Shown here one piece after another: positions 33,141 to 44,176 of a stretch of 64,000 nucleotides of DNA. Both the position numbers and the translations under genes were made by a program. Origin of the DNA: Liopterus haemorrhoidalis (taxonomy: Eukaryota > Arthropoda > Insecta > Coleoptera > Dytiscidae); assembly GCA_963971575.1 (NCBI GenBank), contig OZ020611.1, positions 63,893,381 to 63,957,380 of the forward strand, in the 5' to 3' direction. Within the stretch, counting starts at the first letter, position 1. Each line of letters starts with the position of its first letter. Under the pieces are notes generated by a model. It did not search any database, was not told where the DNA came from, and saw only the letters and a program-made list of their open reading frames with translations.

Positions 33141-33285
33141 AGATATTTAAATATGAAGTTCAAGAACCTTTGAAACATTAACTATAGGATATTTTAAAAT
33201 AAATTTAAATCACAAAATATTCCATATATTAAAAATTGCGTGATATCAGGGGTTAGTTTAAGATTACACTAAAAATACTGTATTA

Positions 33286-34377
33286 TAGTATTTCCAAAAC
33301 GAAATGGCCACTCTTGTTAAGAAGCTTAACAAAGCGGTAATGGGTTTATGGCAGTAGTCCCAAGACTTATTGCAGTAAAAGAATATAAGAGGTATTAAGG
33401 GAATTTTAAATTTAAATCGAATAGATGTAACACTAGTTCAATTGAAGTTTCTTAAAAACCATTAAGGATATTTTCCAAATTTATAATCCTATTGATTCTA
33501 AATTTTAGGCGTTGTTATACTTGTTTGTTAGTTAATTTTCAACGTTTATAGCGTGCATACATTAACAACATGGCTCTTTGGCGACCATTTGATTTTGAAG
33601 AAATTCCTATATTCTGTAGTGAAAGTAGTTAATCTGCGCAAGGTGATTTGGAGTGCGAAAATGTGGACGTTGATGTGGAATGCGAAAATGTGGACGTGGC
33701 TACTAAAGCATAATGTCATTTGTCAGAAGACTGCACAGTTATGATACTGAGCGTCTATAAAAAATTAGTTTCGGAAGGTAATGACAAACCTATACTTAGA
33801 ACTGCGGAATTAACTAGGAACAGAACAATTCAACGTATCATTGTTCGTGGCAAAAATCAACAGCGAAAACGACCCGATTTACAAGTTTTCCAGAAAATAG
33901 ATAGTTTTATGTCTAAAACAATAATAAATAAAATAAACGACTTTTATTCGAAAAATATAGTGCCGACTGTGAATCTTTTAATAAAAAAGTTGGAAGAAGA
34001 CGGAATAGAATTTCCACACAAAGTTAGCCATGTGTATAATTATTGGAAGTTGCAAAAAAAGAATGATTTTTGTTTATGCAAATTTGAAGTATTTAATATA
34101 GACTATAAAGACTTTAAAACTAAACGATTTTTAAACATGCCTATATTTATAATTCAAATATAGTGTCCTAAGCCTGATAAAAATGTGAAGGAATGTCAAA
34201 TGAGTATATACAGTTCATTCTAAATAGCAAATAAGAACACACATTTATTTTAAATAATTATTACAGTCCTGACAACTGTTATGAACAGAACCATAAACGC
34301 AGCAGGTATAATGATTATAATATCAGTCATTATTGGAATCAATAAGTGAGGGTGGCCATTTCATTTTGGAAATACTA
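33286..34377 (+). mobile_element. TIR element with TA flanks carrying a truncated transposase, 1,092 bp
   Basis: Inverted ends of 29 bp with two mismatches (TAGTATTTCCAAAACGAAAT, then GGCCAC) flanked by TA at 33284-33285 and 34378-34379. Some inverted similarity (GATTACA) continues outside, so the true ends may be a little farther out. It holds the N-terminal half of a Tc1/mariner-type transposase on the plus strand, with the DDE half deleted, so it is internally deleted and non-autonomous. Confidence 0.8.
33720..34163 (+). pseudogene. N-terminal transposase fragment (DDE core deleted)
   Basis: A 147-codon open frame. Residues 10-50 form a predicted helix-turn-helix (VYKKLVSEGNDKPILRTAEL, then RTIQRIIVRGKNQQ). 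Residues 57-115 read VFQKIDSFMSKTIINKINDF, YSKNIVPTVNLLIKKLEEDG and IEFPHKVSHVYNYWKLQKK. This resembles the N-terminal domain of a large arthropod transposase group with FDK..IRR.V..FY....VPTLKKLL..L.....F.GS....R.LKK.GF. No catalytic residue follows; downstream sequence is unrelated AT-rich DNA up to the right terminal repeat. Whether it still makes a DNA-binding protein is unknown. Confidence 0.62.
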
Positions 34378-34453
34378 TACTCAAAATGTAATCCAAGTAT
34401 TTACTAAGTGACCATTTATTATAATGGTCATTAGGTTTTGTATTGGTCCCTAA

Positions 34454-34950
34454 CAGAAGCACAGGCCTAGGGCCATGATTAAATGTGGGCCCTAAAATGT
34501 CTTCCAAAAAATGTAAATTAACATATTTTCGAAAAACGGATTACTTTTTTTATTGAATAATTACGGAATACTATTCCGGAATGAAAATATATATTAACCG
34601 GAAAAAAAAATTTTTTTATTGTGATTTGAAATACTTTTTTCGCTGTCCGTAACAAAATAGATCACAGAAATAATATTATACCAAAACAGTAATGTAATAA
34701 AATAATTATATATAACAGCCAGCAATAGTTAAGATGAAAAGTTAAATATGTAAGATCCAAAGATATAAAAGTTAATGTTAGCAATTTACAAATAAATAAA
34801 AGAATAGTATTAAACGTTTACCAGTCGGAGAGTTGAAATGCTAATGAGAGCGGCCCAAGTTGCCAAAATACGCGCGGGGGGCATAATATGTTATAGGGCT
34901 CTAATATAAAATTTTGTCCAGGGCCTGAAATAAAGCTAGTTACGGCACTG
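34454..34950. mobile_element. probable old hAT element
   Basis: The right end TAGTTACGGCACTG (34937-34950) is a recognisable hAT terminus when inverted (CAGTGCCGTAACTA). GGGCCC/GGGCCT blocks lie inside both ends. The flanks TCCCTAAC and TCCCTGTC agree at 6 of 8. The left end is eroded, so its boundary is approximate. Confidence 0.55.
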
Positions 34951-34959
34951 TCCCTGTCA

Positions 34960-35635
34960 CCCAGTTAGCAGAACCAAATGCTATTATATAATTTCGTAAA
35001 TTAAATGAAAACTTGTCCCCTTTATAAATCAAAATTTAGGGCTGTTAAGTACACATTTAAATTATACGAATTACTCTTGGTCCTAATGTATTTTGTAGAG
35101 ATAGAAAACAGTTTTATCCTAAATATACTTATTAATAAGTTCTTAGCTAATCAATCTATATGCAAATTTATGTTAAAAATATATAAACTTCCCTTCATTT
35201 CATGTGTTTATATAGCTGCTTACTTAAAACATTACTTATAAATTTTATCAATCAAATCCGAGCACGAAAATTTAGAATTTAACACTCACGATATCTAGTA
35301 TGAAATAAAACACTACAATATACCGGCATGAAACATTCTTACTAATATTAAATCATAAATGCATGTAATTAAAATGCACGAATAGGTTCTTGTGACTTGT
35401 CAAGATAAAATATTCCAAATATTTCACTAAACCGACTGGTTACCACTATCACTAGTTTCTTTGTTTAATAAATGTTGAAGATTTATTCACAAAGTCATCA
35501 TTTTAACGCGACATTTTATCAGACTTCTAATGAAGAAGATTTTAAGATATATATAAAAAAAAATTGAACATGGCAATGAAAAAATATATGTGAAGTGTGA
35601 ATTTTCACGGAAGAAGCCAACAGCATGCTGGATGT
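34960..35635. other. non-coding stretch
   Basis: AT-rich DNA with no recognisable gene; a 78-codon frame at 35005-35241 has no known similarity. Confidence 0.4.
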
Positions 35636-35640
35636 CTAGG

Positions 35641-35908
35641 CAGGCGCGCACCCAGGAATTTTAGTTGGCGGAGCTCAGAAGACGAAATTATTTTAAAGGG
35701 TAGGAATTGGGAAATTACTCGGAAATAATTGCTGGTCACTTACACTTTTTTTTTCAAAATGCAAGTGTTGATCTAAAAAAAAAGGTCCTCCCTTTTACAA
35801 GACAAGTGACGATCTACAAAAATAGTCGTCACTTGTATTTTGACAATGATACGTAAAAGCCACGTGTTTTTGAAGCTCTTTGGAGGGGGGCTCTAGCCCG
35901 TGAGGGCT
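35641..35908. mobile_element. hAT family H2, truncated copy 2
   Basis: Starts CAGGCGCGCACCCAGGAATT, the same terminus as the inverted right end of the 30544-30820 element, and shares GCTCAGAAGACGAAATTATT, ACACGTAAAA/CACGTG and GCCCGTGAGGGC with it. It lacks the final C-rich terminus and the right target copy, so the right end was lost. Internal words CAAGTGACGATCTA repeat two to three times. Confidence 0.75.
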
Positions 35909-35909
35909 A

Positions 35910-38260
35910 CTATCATGTAAAAAATACGAAGTTGAACAAAATGAACTAATAAAAACCTTAATTTCTGAACAAATACCTCTACCTACCAACAAAAATTATA
36001 TTGTGTCTTTATTTATTTATTTTTTTTGAAGCTTAAGGACTATTATTAATAAACCATATTTGATTATTATATAAATTTGTTAAATTAGCAAAATTAAGAA
36101 ATGTCGAACTAGGAAATCATATTCATTAAATAACATACAAACTCTATTGTTAAACCTTCCATGGCCTTTTCAAATAGTGCTACCAAAGTCTTGCCATGAC
36201 GCCCCCCCCCCTGTCTAATTCCCAAATCATAATCATCATTCTCGGTTAGATTGGATTAGGTTAAAAGAGAAATATATAAAAATCGTAGTTGGCAATGGAG
36301 AAATCTGAAAGCCAATTTAAGCACAAAATAAAAAATTCGTTTGCCCAAATAATATTAAAAAACATTTTCACTCAAATAAATTCAGTTGAGAAAAATTTTA
36401 AAAAAAATGTGCACTCCAGCTGAATATATCTTAAATCTTATCTCTTATAAAATTTTAATGAGCTACAGTTATCCAGTTATGTAATGTGATTGATACGTTT
36501 AACACTCAAAATTGGTTGTAAGTTGTTATTTCAATAGACCACTATATGTAGTATCAGTTCGATTTGTTTGAATTGTGGATAATTAAATCTAACATTAGAA
36601 AAGTCATTAAAAAATCCAAAAAAATTTCCAAGAAAAACTTTTTTGTCCGGGCTTTACTGATGACCATTTCAAAAAAATCCAGCATCCCAACTACAAAGTG
36701 CAAGGACATTATCGAAAAATACAGTCTACTTTTGGACAGCCTCTTATACGTTTCTTTTAAATCAAATTTGCCGACTCGAAAGCCTTTCAATAGCCCTGAA
36801 ATTTTGGACATCAGCCTTTTCTTGTATTAAAAAACTGGTACAAAGTCTAGAATATAATTATATATCTGTATAATTAATTGCGCATTACCTACGTAAAATA
36901 ATTTTTGGGAAATATGAACACGTATTTTTAGTTAAAGCGCATTACATACATTGTGCAAACAATATGCTTTAAATATTTATTTACATGGAATATATGCATG
37001 CACAATAAAAATGTTATAAACATAAGCACGTGTTTCGTACAAAGTGTGCGCACTACGCTTTTCACGTGCTTCTAATTTGTTTTGCAATAAATTAAGCTTC
37101 ATTCACAAGATAAGATTCTTTGTAAATAACAAGTCATTCATTTTTTCAAAAGATAATTCACTATAATTTTGTGTATGTACAGTGCGAGACTTATTTCTTC
37201 TCTGCTATACATCAATGTACGTTTGATAAAAAATACGCGAAATGCGAGCGTTTTACAATACCTAATAGATGGAGAAGAGAAGGACGACTTGATATAATGC
37301 GGTTCTCTGCAGTGTTTTACGGAATCCTAGGGTTTCGCCGAAAAAATTTGGGAATCAGCATAAAAATGAGTTTTTGACCTCTAATTAATAGTTTTGAATA
37401 TGTGTGACAAAAATATTCAAAGAAAAATAAAAACAAAAACTATTAATATTTCACAGGGAGAAAATAGAATATACTAAAAGATGACAGTAACTATTGGATT
37501 TTCAATTCTTCAAAACTATCTACTTCAGACTATACAAATATCATCAACCTGACTTCAAACAGACAAATGAAATTAAATTTTAATGAAGTTTCATTCAAAA
37601 TTTATTCAAAAGGTACTTCAGTATGATTGCAGTTTATTGCAGTATTTTAAATGGAATATTCATAATAAAGTAATAGTTGTTAATATAGGCAATTCCAAAC
37701 GTTTAAGCGGAACTAACTAGATTTTTCATTGTTATAAGTTGTCATGAGCTCTTCTTTTAAAGTTTGAAGAGGGCTTTTTACTCTACTTACATGCAATGAA
37801 TAGAAATTTGTAATCCATAATGCAGCTAAACACTGGCGGAATGGGAAATCCAAGCCAATAAACATAGAAGAAAAAGAAGAGGGCTTTTGCTGAACAAAAT
37901 TATCAAACGCCTCTCTTAAACGGTAAGATACTACAATTGAAAATCTAGTTCCGCTTACACCAAAGAAACAGGCTATAGTATCTTATATAATTATCGCCTA
38001 TCTCTGCTGTTTTCCACCAATCATCAATCGCCATTTCTCTAACGCCAGTAACATATGTCGTTCTCGAGTACACTCGGAACTCTTCGTATGTACACAGACA
38101 GACAAACGAAGACAGTATACTGCAGCATATTGAACTGAAGTCATTGAGGTGTTGCTATCTATTTGGAAAGTTGCTAGTCTAACTATATAATTAGCAAGTG
38201 TCTGTATGTAGTGTCGGTAACATTGTGACATCAATTTTTCCTAAGGTTCTCGGGAATTGC
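35910..38260. other. non-coding stretch
   Basis: Over 2 kb of AT-rich DNA with no recognisable gene. A C tract lies at 36202-36212. Overlapping frames of 85-88 codons on opposite strands at 36554-36830 are mirror shadows in low-complexity sequence. Confidence 0.45.
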
Positions 38261-38273
38261 TATCTGGGGAGAC

Positions 38274-38368
38274 CCCGTCTCTTGATTGGCTGACAGGTGA
38301 CACCCTCTCCCGTGATTGGCTAACTGCTGATATCCTGTCCCGTGATTCGTTGACCGACGACGAAATTA
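38274..38368. repeat. 30-bp tandem repeat with inverted CCAAT words
   Basis: Three units at an exact 30-bp period: CTTGATTGGCTGAC at 38281, CGTGATTGGCTAAC at 38311 and CGTGATTCGTTGAC at 38341, each preceded by CCTCTCC or CCTGTCC. The first two contain GATTGGCT, the reverse of the CCAAT box. Could be a regulatory cluster or merely a short minisatellite. Confidence 0.6.
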
Positions 38369-38477
38369 AGATACGTTAAAAAATAAAACCAAATACACAT
38401 AAAAAACAATTGAAATTTTTATATTATAAATCCGTCATTGTTGACGGGTAATAACCTAGTTTATAATAATAGTTGAG

Positions 38478-38626
38478 GGCCGGCCGGCGTAGCGTAATGG
38501 TAACACATGTGCTCTGCGTTGCTAAGGTCTCGGGTTCGAACCACTCTCAGGCATGACATTTTTCAGAAATATGAATTGTCCTGGCTAATTGCCGAGCCAG
38601 CAAAGGCCATAGAAAAAATAAAATAA
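38478..38626 (+). mobile_element. tRNA-derived SINE, family S1, copy 2
   Basis: Same family as 19888-20042: head with A-box TAGCGTAATGG, ACACATGTGCTCTGCGTTGC and B-box GGTTCGAACC, body GTCCTGGCTAATTGCC and AGCAAAGGCCATAG, ending in an A-rich tail. A 14-bp target duplication TAATAATAGTTGAG flanks it (38464-38477 and 38627-38640). No internal truncation. Confidence 0.92.
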
Positions 38627-39035
38627 TAATAATAGTTGAGGTTATATAAAGCAAACATAAACACAAGCGACGTACGTTAATTTTCCATAGCCTACTGCGA
38701 GTTCTTTTTTTTTGACGAACCAGCGTTACATATAGTAAATAATTTTCGAGCGATATATTTTTTCGAAGTGTCAGTATTTTTACTTTACAGTATTTTTTGT
38801 ACATATGCATCAAAGAAATAGAGCCTACTGATATAATATGAAATGTTGTGGTTTGCCGATTCATTTTGAAATATAATATTTATATAGGTCATTCGTACTT
38901 ACTATGTACATCCCTCAAACTTAAGGTCTCCCAAATAATAGGTTTCCAAAACTCGCGAGCGGAGTGAGCCTGAAAGCCCCACTAGGTCCGCTGGCAGGTT
39001 GCTATGATTCTTAACAAAGCATTAAGGAATATTAC

Positions 39036-39066
39036 TATTGTTACCACTACGCTATGCCGGTCGGCA
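39036..39066 (-). mobile_element. fragment of S1 SINE head
   Basis: Minus strand reads GCCGACCGGCATAGCG then TAGTGGTAACA, matching the first 30 bases of the S1 head. The rest of the SINE is absent. Only 410 bp from the complete S1 copy, in the opposite orientation. Confidence 0.6.
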
Positions 39067-39468
39067 ATTGTTAATCTTACCAAACAAATTAATCATTTTG
39101 TATTTTTCTAAAGTAAATACCAAAATTACCTCCCTTACAATTTCAACTCTTTATGTTCAGTCGTTTGTTTAATTTCTAACGTATAGACGTACAGTCGTAC
39201 AGATGTATAGAACGTACAGATGAGTGTTCGTATCCTACAAACTATATTTTAACAAGTATGTGTACTTCATTACGAAATTAAGCAACTACACATTAAAGAA
39301 AATCCTCGAATGATTTTTTACAATTCAGTTAATAAATCATTGTTATTGGACATTGCATTAAATTTCGCGTTCAAGGATAGAGACAAACAATATTTACCTC
39401 TAACAAATATTAGCACTTCATGAATTATTATCTTGGAGGTTAGTATCTATTATACATTATTAAATAAT

Positions 39469-39560
39469 ACTTACGAATCTACCGCAATACGTGGACCAAC
39501 AAAAAAAAACAACGTACAGATAAAGGCAGACTTACCTGAAACAAAGAGAAAAAAACATTA
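39469..39560 (-). promoter_or_regulatory. candidate recursive-splice cassette A
   Basis: On the minus strand: a pyrimidine tract (about 39538-39558), then CAG directly followed by GTAAGT (AG at 39537-39536, GTAAGT at 39535-39530), then a 61-nt segment (39535-39475) that ends GCGGTAGATTC, immediately followed by a second donor GTAAGT (39474-39469). AG|GTAAGT is the form of a recursive (ratchet) splice site. The segment is open in the frame starting at its third base: it begins KSAF and ends GPRIAVD. A similar cassette lies at 61191-61275. No flanking exons are identified, so this is a hypothesis. Confidence 0.4.
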
Positions 39561-39724
39561 TTTTAAGATCAACAACATTTGCAAAGTAAATTAATTAGCT
39601 AAAATTTTAGCGCACAGCAAGTACGAAGGCGGCATGAAAAATGGTGCAAATGAAAATTAACAGTTTATTTAACAAGCATATAATACAGGCTATATAGGCT
39701 AGCCTACGGCTCGGATAGTAAACC

Positions 39725-40083
39725 TTATCCTCCTTACGTTTTCAACCCATAGGTTGCAGCATTTCTCCATGCTTCCCTGTTCTCAGTCAGACTTTTTAGT
39801 TCCACGTACGTGCTGCAATTCATATCTTCCATTTTCTGTTTCATGAACTCTAGTCTTGGTCTACCCCTACTGTTCTTTCCCTCAACTGTTCCTTCCAGTA
39901 TCGTTTTCACCAGTTCTTTGTGTCTTATAATATGTCCAACCCAAACATCTCTTCTCTTCTGCAATATTCTCCACAGACATGGTTCCTCTTCCATTTGCCG
40001 CAATACTTCTTCGTTCGTCACTATATCTATCCATCGAATTTTCAACATTCTTTGATAGCATCACATTTCGAATACTTCCATTG
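39725..40083 (-). pseudogene. LINE C-terminal fragment
   Basis: Minus strand reads AMEVFEM-stop-CYQRMLKIRW, WIDIVTNEEVLRQMEEEPCL, WRILQKRRDVWVGHIIRHKE, LVKTILEGTVEGKNSRGRPR and ENREAWRNAATYGLKT. This is the classic tail of an insect LINE polyprotein (after the RT domain), nearly free of damage: one TGA where tryptophan is expected. It starts abruptly at 40083 next to hAT sequence. The lineage differs from the LINEs at 12.8 and 18.7 kb. Confidence 0.85.
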
Positions 40084-40720
40084 CGGCGCCCACGCCCGCG
40101 CTTTTGGAGCGCTAAAACGAATACCCTTTTCTCGGAGATTTATTTAAAAAATAAATTAAAAAAACATTAATTCTAAATTACATCCCCGTGTTTTAATATA
40201 TCCCGATTGTGAGACGATGATACAGACCACATATTCTAAAACATAATTCTGCCAACTTAATTAGAATGATTAAAAAAATATATCGTAAATTCGTAATTCA
40301 TTTCCGAATTTAATATTTGTGCTACGCGTATTATTAACAGTATTTATAACCACAGCTGAAGCTGAAAGAAGCTTTTCAAAATTAGTTAATAAAGTTAATA
40401 AAAATTATCTTAAAACTGGGATGAGTAAAGAGAGATTAAATAATTTAACGATATTGTCGACTGAAAACGAATTGGGTCAGAATTTAGATTAGGAATGCAT
40501 TATTAAAGATTTTACTGAATTAAAAACAAAAAAAATTAATATTGTTCAAATAACTTTGTATAACAAAAACGATTATTGTTATGCTATCTTACGAATTTTT
40601 TAATATTAAGCTAAAATATTTTGTTAATTTGTAAAAATATAATTTGGATTTGTGGCTTGCGTTTAATTATAGCCTCCACAAAATATTTTTGGTGGGCTCC
40701 GCAATGGCTAAAAATAGCCC
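40084..40720 (+). mobile_element. hAT transposon 3-prime part
   Basis: The right terminus is GCTAAAAATAGCCCTG (40705-40720), inverse of CAGGGCTA. The left boundary carries GCGGCGCCCACGCCC, resembling the inverted subterminal TGCGGAGCCCACC, and is lost next to the LINE. Contains a transposase C-terminus (next entry). Confidence 0.6.
40318..40545 (+). pseudogene. hAT transposase C-terminal dimerisation domain
   Basis: Plus strand reads VLRVLLTVFITTAEAERSFS, KLVNKVNKNYLKTGMSKERL and NNLTILSTENELGQNLD, then a TAG stop, then ECIIKDFTELKTKK. Matches the hAT C-terminus (L.I.LT..VT.A.AERSFSKL.LIK..LR..M...RL..LA.LS.E). The catalytic core is absent. It belongs to a different hAT lineage from the one at 18.4 kb. 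Confidence 0.85.
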
Positions 40721-40721
40721 T

Positions 40722-41233
40722 GCTTTTGGGACATAGTCGAAAATGTTATAAAATCCCTTTCGCGTCCGACAAAAATTGATACTATGATTTTTCCGGTTGA
40801 TGGGACCACTTTTGCTTTCTTTGGAGCCCGGGATCCGCGATGTATCCATTTTTTTAACTATTCTTTGATTTCTAGCGGGTATAATGGACCCACGTCACAT
40901 CCTTGATCACGAAACGACGCAGAAAGCAAACGTGACAACCAAGAATTGGATATGCGCAAGTTATCCGCATATCCAATTCTTCGGTTAAAATAAAATATAC
41001 GCGTTCTTTACATATTTCAACTCCCTCTGCTGCCTCTAACAACTTTAATCGTTTGTAATTTAAAACAATATAGTGACACTGGTACTTCCTCCCTTGAACT
41101 CATTCACCAAGCGACAAATGGTTGCATACGAAGGGGCATGTTCACCCAATGTATGAACCATATCGTTATGGATTTCTTTCAAAGACAACTATTTTTTAAA
41201 AGATACTTATTAACTGATATTCAGAATTTTCCA
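40722..41233 (-). pseudogene. mariner transposase remnant with internal deletion
   Basis: The N-terminus near 41233 reads MENSEYQLISIF then KEIHNDMVHTLGEHAPSYAT and VNEFKGG, the start of a mariner (SETMAR-type) enzyme. After a gap occupied by a hairpin (40941-40981), GSKESKSGPI-type codons and GKIIVSIF/DYVP words follow, matching the part between the first and second catalytic aspartates. The C-terminal third is missing where the hAT begins. Confidence 0.7.
40941..40981. repeat. 16-bp perfect hairpin, 9-nt loop
   Basis: AAGAATTGGATATGCG, a loop CAAGTTATC, then its exact complement in reverse. One bulge would extend the stem by four pairs. It replaces a section of mariner coding sequence. Confidence 0.85.
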
Positions 41234-42830
41234 TTTGTGAAACAAAACCACACTGATTACTTCTCGCTACTATCAAAACCAAACTGAATGTCAGAACGGA
41301 ATAAAATATTACTGACAATAATGGGGCATAAGACCTCGGAACCCCCCACCCAACCCCGATGAGCACCAGGTTTACAGATGTGATTAACGAAATATTTGAA
41401 AAGTGTGCATATAGGCTTGGGACTGACTTATGTATATGGTATATACTTATGTATATGGTACTAGGATATTAGGTGTGCTAATTTAATTGATCAATAAAAT
41501 TAATAAATTACTTTCTCAGATATTCTGCGACGGGTTATCTAGTATGATGATAATAATGAGATGGGTTTCTACTACCTATTATACAAGTCCAACACAAGCC
41601 GCTAGCTCAAGTAGAGGTAATAAGTTTAGCAGGCAATTCCATGCAAAGAGTATCAATACAAAAAATCATAACCAAAAATTTCACCGTACGACAAATCTTA
41701 ACCAAGACGTAAAACCGCTAAAATAAAACAAAAAAATACAAAATCAGTACCGATTAACGAGATTTAGCGAGGTTCTGATAATTTAGTCAAAAAACACCAG
41801 AATATATGGGCGGGGCTAACAAATAATCTCAAAACAAGCCACATAGTAGATTATTGCCAGCATCACTAATGCCATTAAGATTTTAAATTTCCTGAGAATC
41901 GGAATATCCTCTATGCGAAACGGTCTACAAAATTAAATATTCTCTTCCAAATATTCCAATAAAAACCTAAAATTCAAAGTTATAGTCCAAATATTATTAC
42001 CAGTTTCCAAGAGACCAACCTTCTCGGTACACAACCGAAAGAGCAGAAAACAATGCGAAAACCAATAAGGGGGAAAACAAAAAGAGGAATCCAATATTCA
42101 ATTATATATTTACCTCTCGGACAGCACCTAATAAAGAAATTTGCGAAAATCGCACCGCGCAGGCGTTCTTTGACAATCAAGTGTCACAAAATGTCAGAAC
42201 AAATCTGTTTATTTTAACCTAAAACTATCCCAAGAATATATAAATATGATTGCAGAAAAAAAAAAAAAAACGGATAACGGAGAGAATAAATCTTGTATCC
42301 TTTTAAATCCTAACCAAAATACGTAGTAAGTTCAAAAATCATCTCCTTTTGGACGCATTTTGTCGTTTAATTGAGCAATTATATACTTGTGTATATACCT
42401 ACGAAATCCTAAAAATCAGAAAACCGTATCAGTAAATCTTGGATAAAACACACACAGAAATATTCCATCTATTCTATAGAACCTTGTGAATGTTAAGATA
42501 TTAATATATATCGCAAAAAAACAGCAATATTTTGTAATTTTGCCAAGATTTAGTGATCTTTGTAACCGTCCTATCTCATCTCAAGTTCCATGTTTTGTAT
42601 AGTGAGCTTTTTTGCTCAGTTCTTATTCCGCGCCGTTTCTCTTACTCGGCTAATTGGGTTTAAGGGAGCGATCTCGGAACCGGAAAAAGGAAAATGATTA
42701 TTGGCGTAGGTACTCAAATATTCATGCAAAAGAAATAGTTCTCTTTAAAAAATATCAATAAAGTGTTGATAACATTCTGATCAATGATACTGACAATATT
42801 TTGTTGCGTCCGTTCTATAAAAAAAATATA
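41234..42830. other. non-coding stretch
   Basis: No recognisable gene. Contains TATGTATATGGTA repeats near 41428-41460 and an A tract near 42256. Confidence 0.4.
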
Positions 42831-43071
42831 TAATATAGTGGTGGCCATAAGTATGGAAACTTTTGTTATATTCATATAAATTCAACTTGAGTTATACTTA
42901 TGTATTTAATATATCAAAATTAATTTTGGAAATGGGTGTTTAATATATATTTATTAGACAACTGATAATATGTTTGAAATGAAAGATACAATTCAACATA
43001 AATTTTTAATTGGTCAAGAAGTATGGAAACTTGTACAAAAATAAAATTTAACTAAAAATTAAAATAATTCT

Positions 43072-44060
43072 TTAATATTTAATGGCGCAGCCCTTTAATT
43101 TAATTATAAAAAAATATCTTGACATCGAATCTACTAAATTAGCACATATTTGTTGAGGGTTATTTTGCTCTTGCTCTGTACTTTTAAATAGTTGGTCATT
43201 CTTTGTAGCTGTATTTTTGAGAATTTGCCTATATAAATGCTCCCAAAGGTGCTCGATTAGATTAAGATCAGGACTCTAAGATTGCCATTTCATTATCGGC
43301 ACATTTTTATGTAAACATCAATGTTTTACCAAATTTGACGAATGATTCAGGTCATTGTCTTGTTGAAATAACCATCACAGAGAGATTTCGTCTTCTGCAT
43401 ATGGAAGCATCGCACTCTCTAGAATATGTTTATACTTAAATCGATCTATTATCCCATCGATTCTTAGTATTGAACCAGTTCCAGATGAAGAAAAACATCC
43501 CCAAACCATGATGTTGCCGCCGCCATGTTTGGCAGTGGGAATCTGGTACTTATTGTCGTATCTTGCACCATCCGGACGCCTCAAATACTTATTTCCATCA
43601 CTCCCGAACAATTTAAATTTGTTTTCATCACTCCAAATGATCTCTATCAAAATCCAATCGAGCCCTTCTGTTTTTCTTAGAAATGAGTGGCTTTTTTACC
43701 GGTACTCTACCAAATAGTCCCATATTACTTAGACTCCTTCTTATAGTACGACTTGACAATGAAATATTAAAATTTGCAAAGATTTCCCCAGAAATGTATC
43801 TTGATGTCTTTTTCAGATCACATGTTGAAATTCTTTTAATAATTTTATCTACTCTTGACGTGTTATTTTAAGTAGACCACTTTTTTTAATTTAACGTCCA
43901 CGGTGCCTCTATCATTATATTTCTTTATAATTTTTGAAATCGTACCTTTTGGTTTCTTAAAAAGTTTAGAAATGTCACATTGTTTATTATTACTGTGGCA
44001 TAATTGAATAATTTTTGTTTTGACTCTGCAAGAATGATATTTTTTTCCGAGATATGGTAC
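43072..44060 (-). pseudogene. Tc1-like DD34E transposase pseudogene
   Basis: Minus-strand landmarks in order: a helix-turn-helix start (IIQLCHSNNKQCDISKLF, then ISKIIKKYNDRGTVDV), IIWSDENKFKLFGSDGNKYL, IPTAKHGGGNIMVWGCFSSS, SILRIDGIIDRFKYKHILES, WLFQQDNDLNHSSN and SPDLNLIEHLWEHL, ending KGCAIKY at 43072. The second D and E are both present with 34 residues between them. Three or more internal stops and frame changes (for example within the QQDND-SPDLN segment) disable it. The DD34E spacing separates it from the DD38E element at 3.8 kb. Confidence 0.88.
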
Positions 44061-44176
44061 TTTAAAACACGTGAATACAATAAATAATAAGTTTTATACT
44101 AAAATCTTCAATTCAGCTAACTGGTTATTGCATAGTAGAGCATGTTTCATAAGGTTTCCATACTTTTTGACCAGGA

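Noticed and set aside
36554..36830. Overlapping 85- and 88-codon frames on opposite strands
   Set aside because: Mirror frames in low-complexity AT-rich DNA with no known similarity.
38090..38234. Coding exon on the minus strand (78-codon frame at 37998-38234)
   Set aside because: No motif, no credible splice signals, and no homologue that I recognise.
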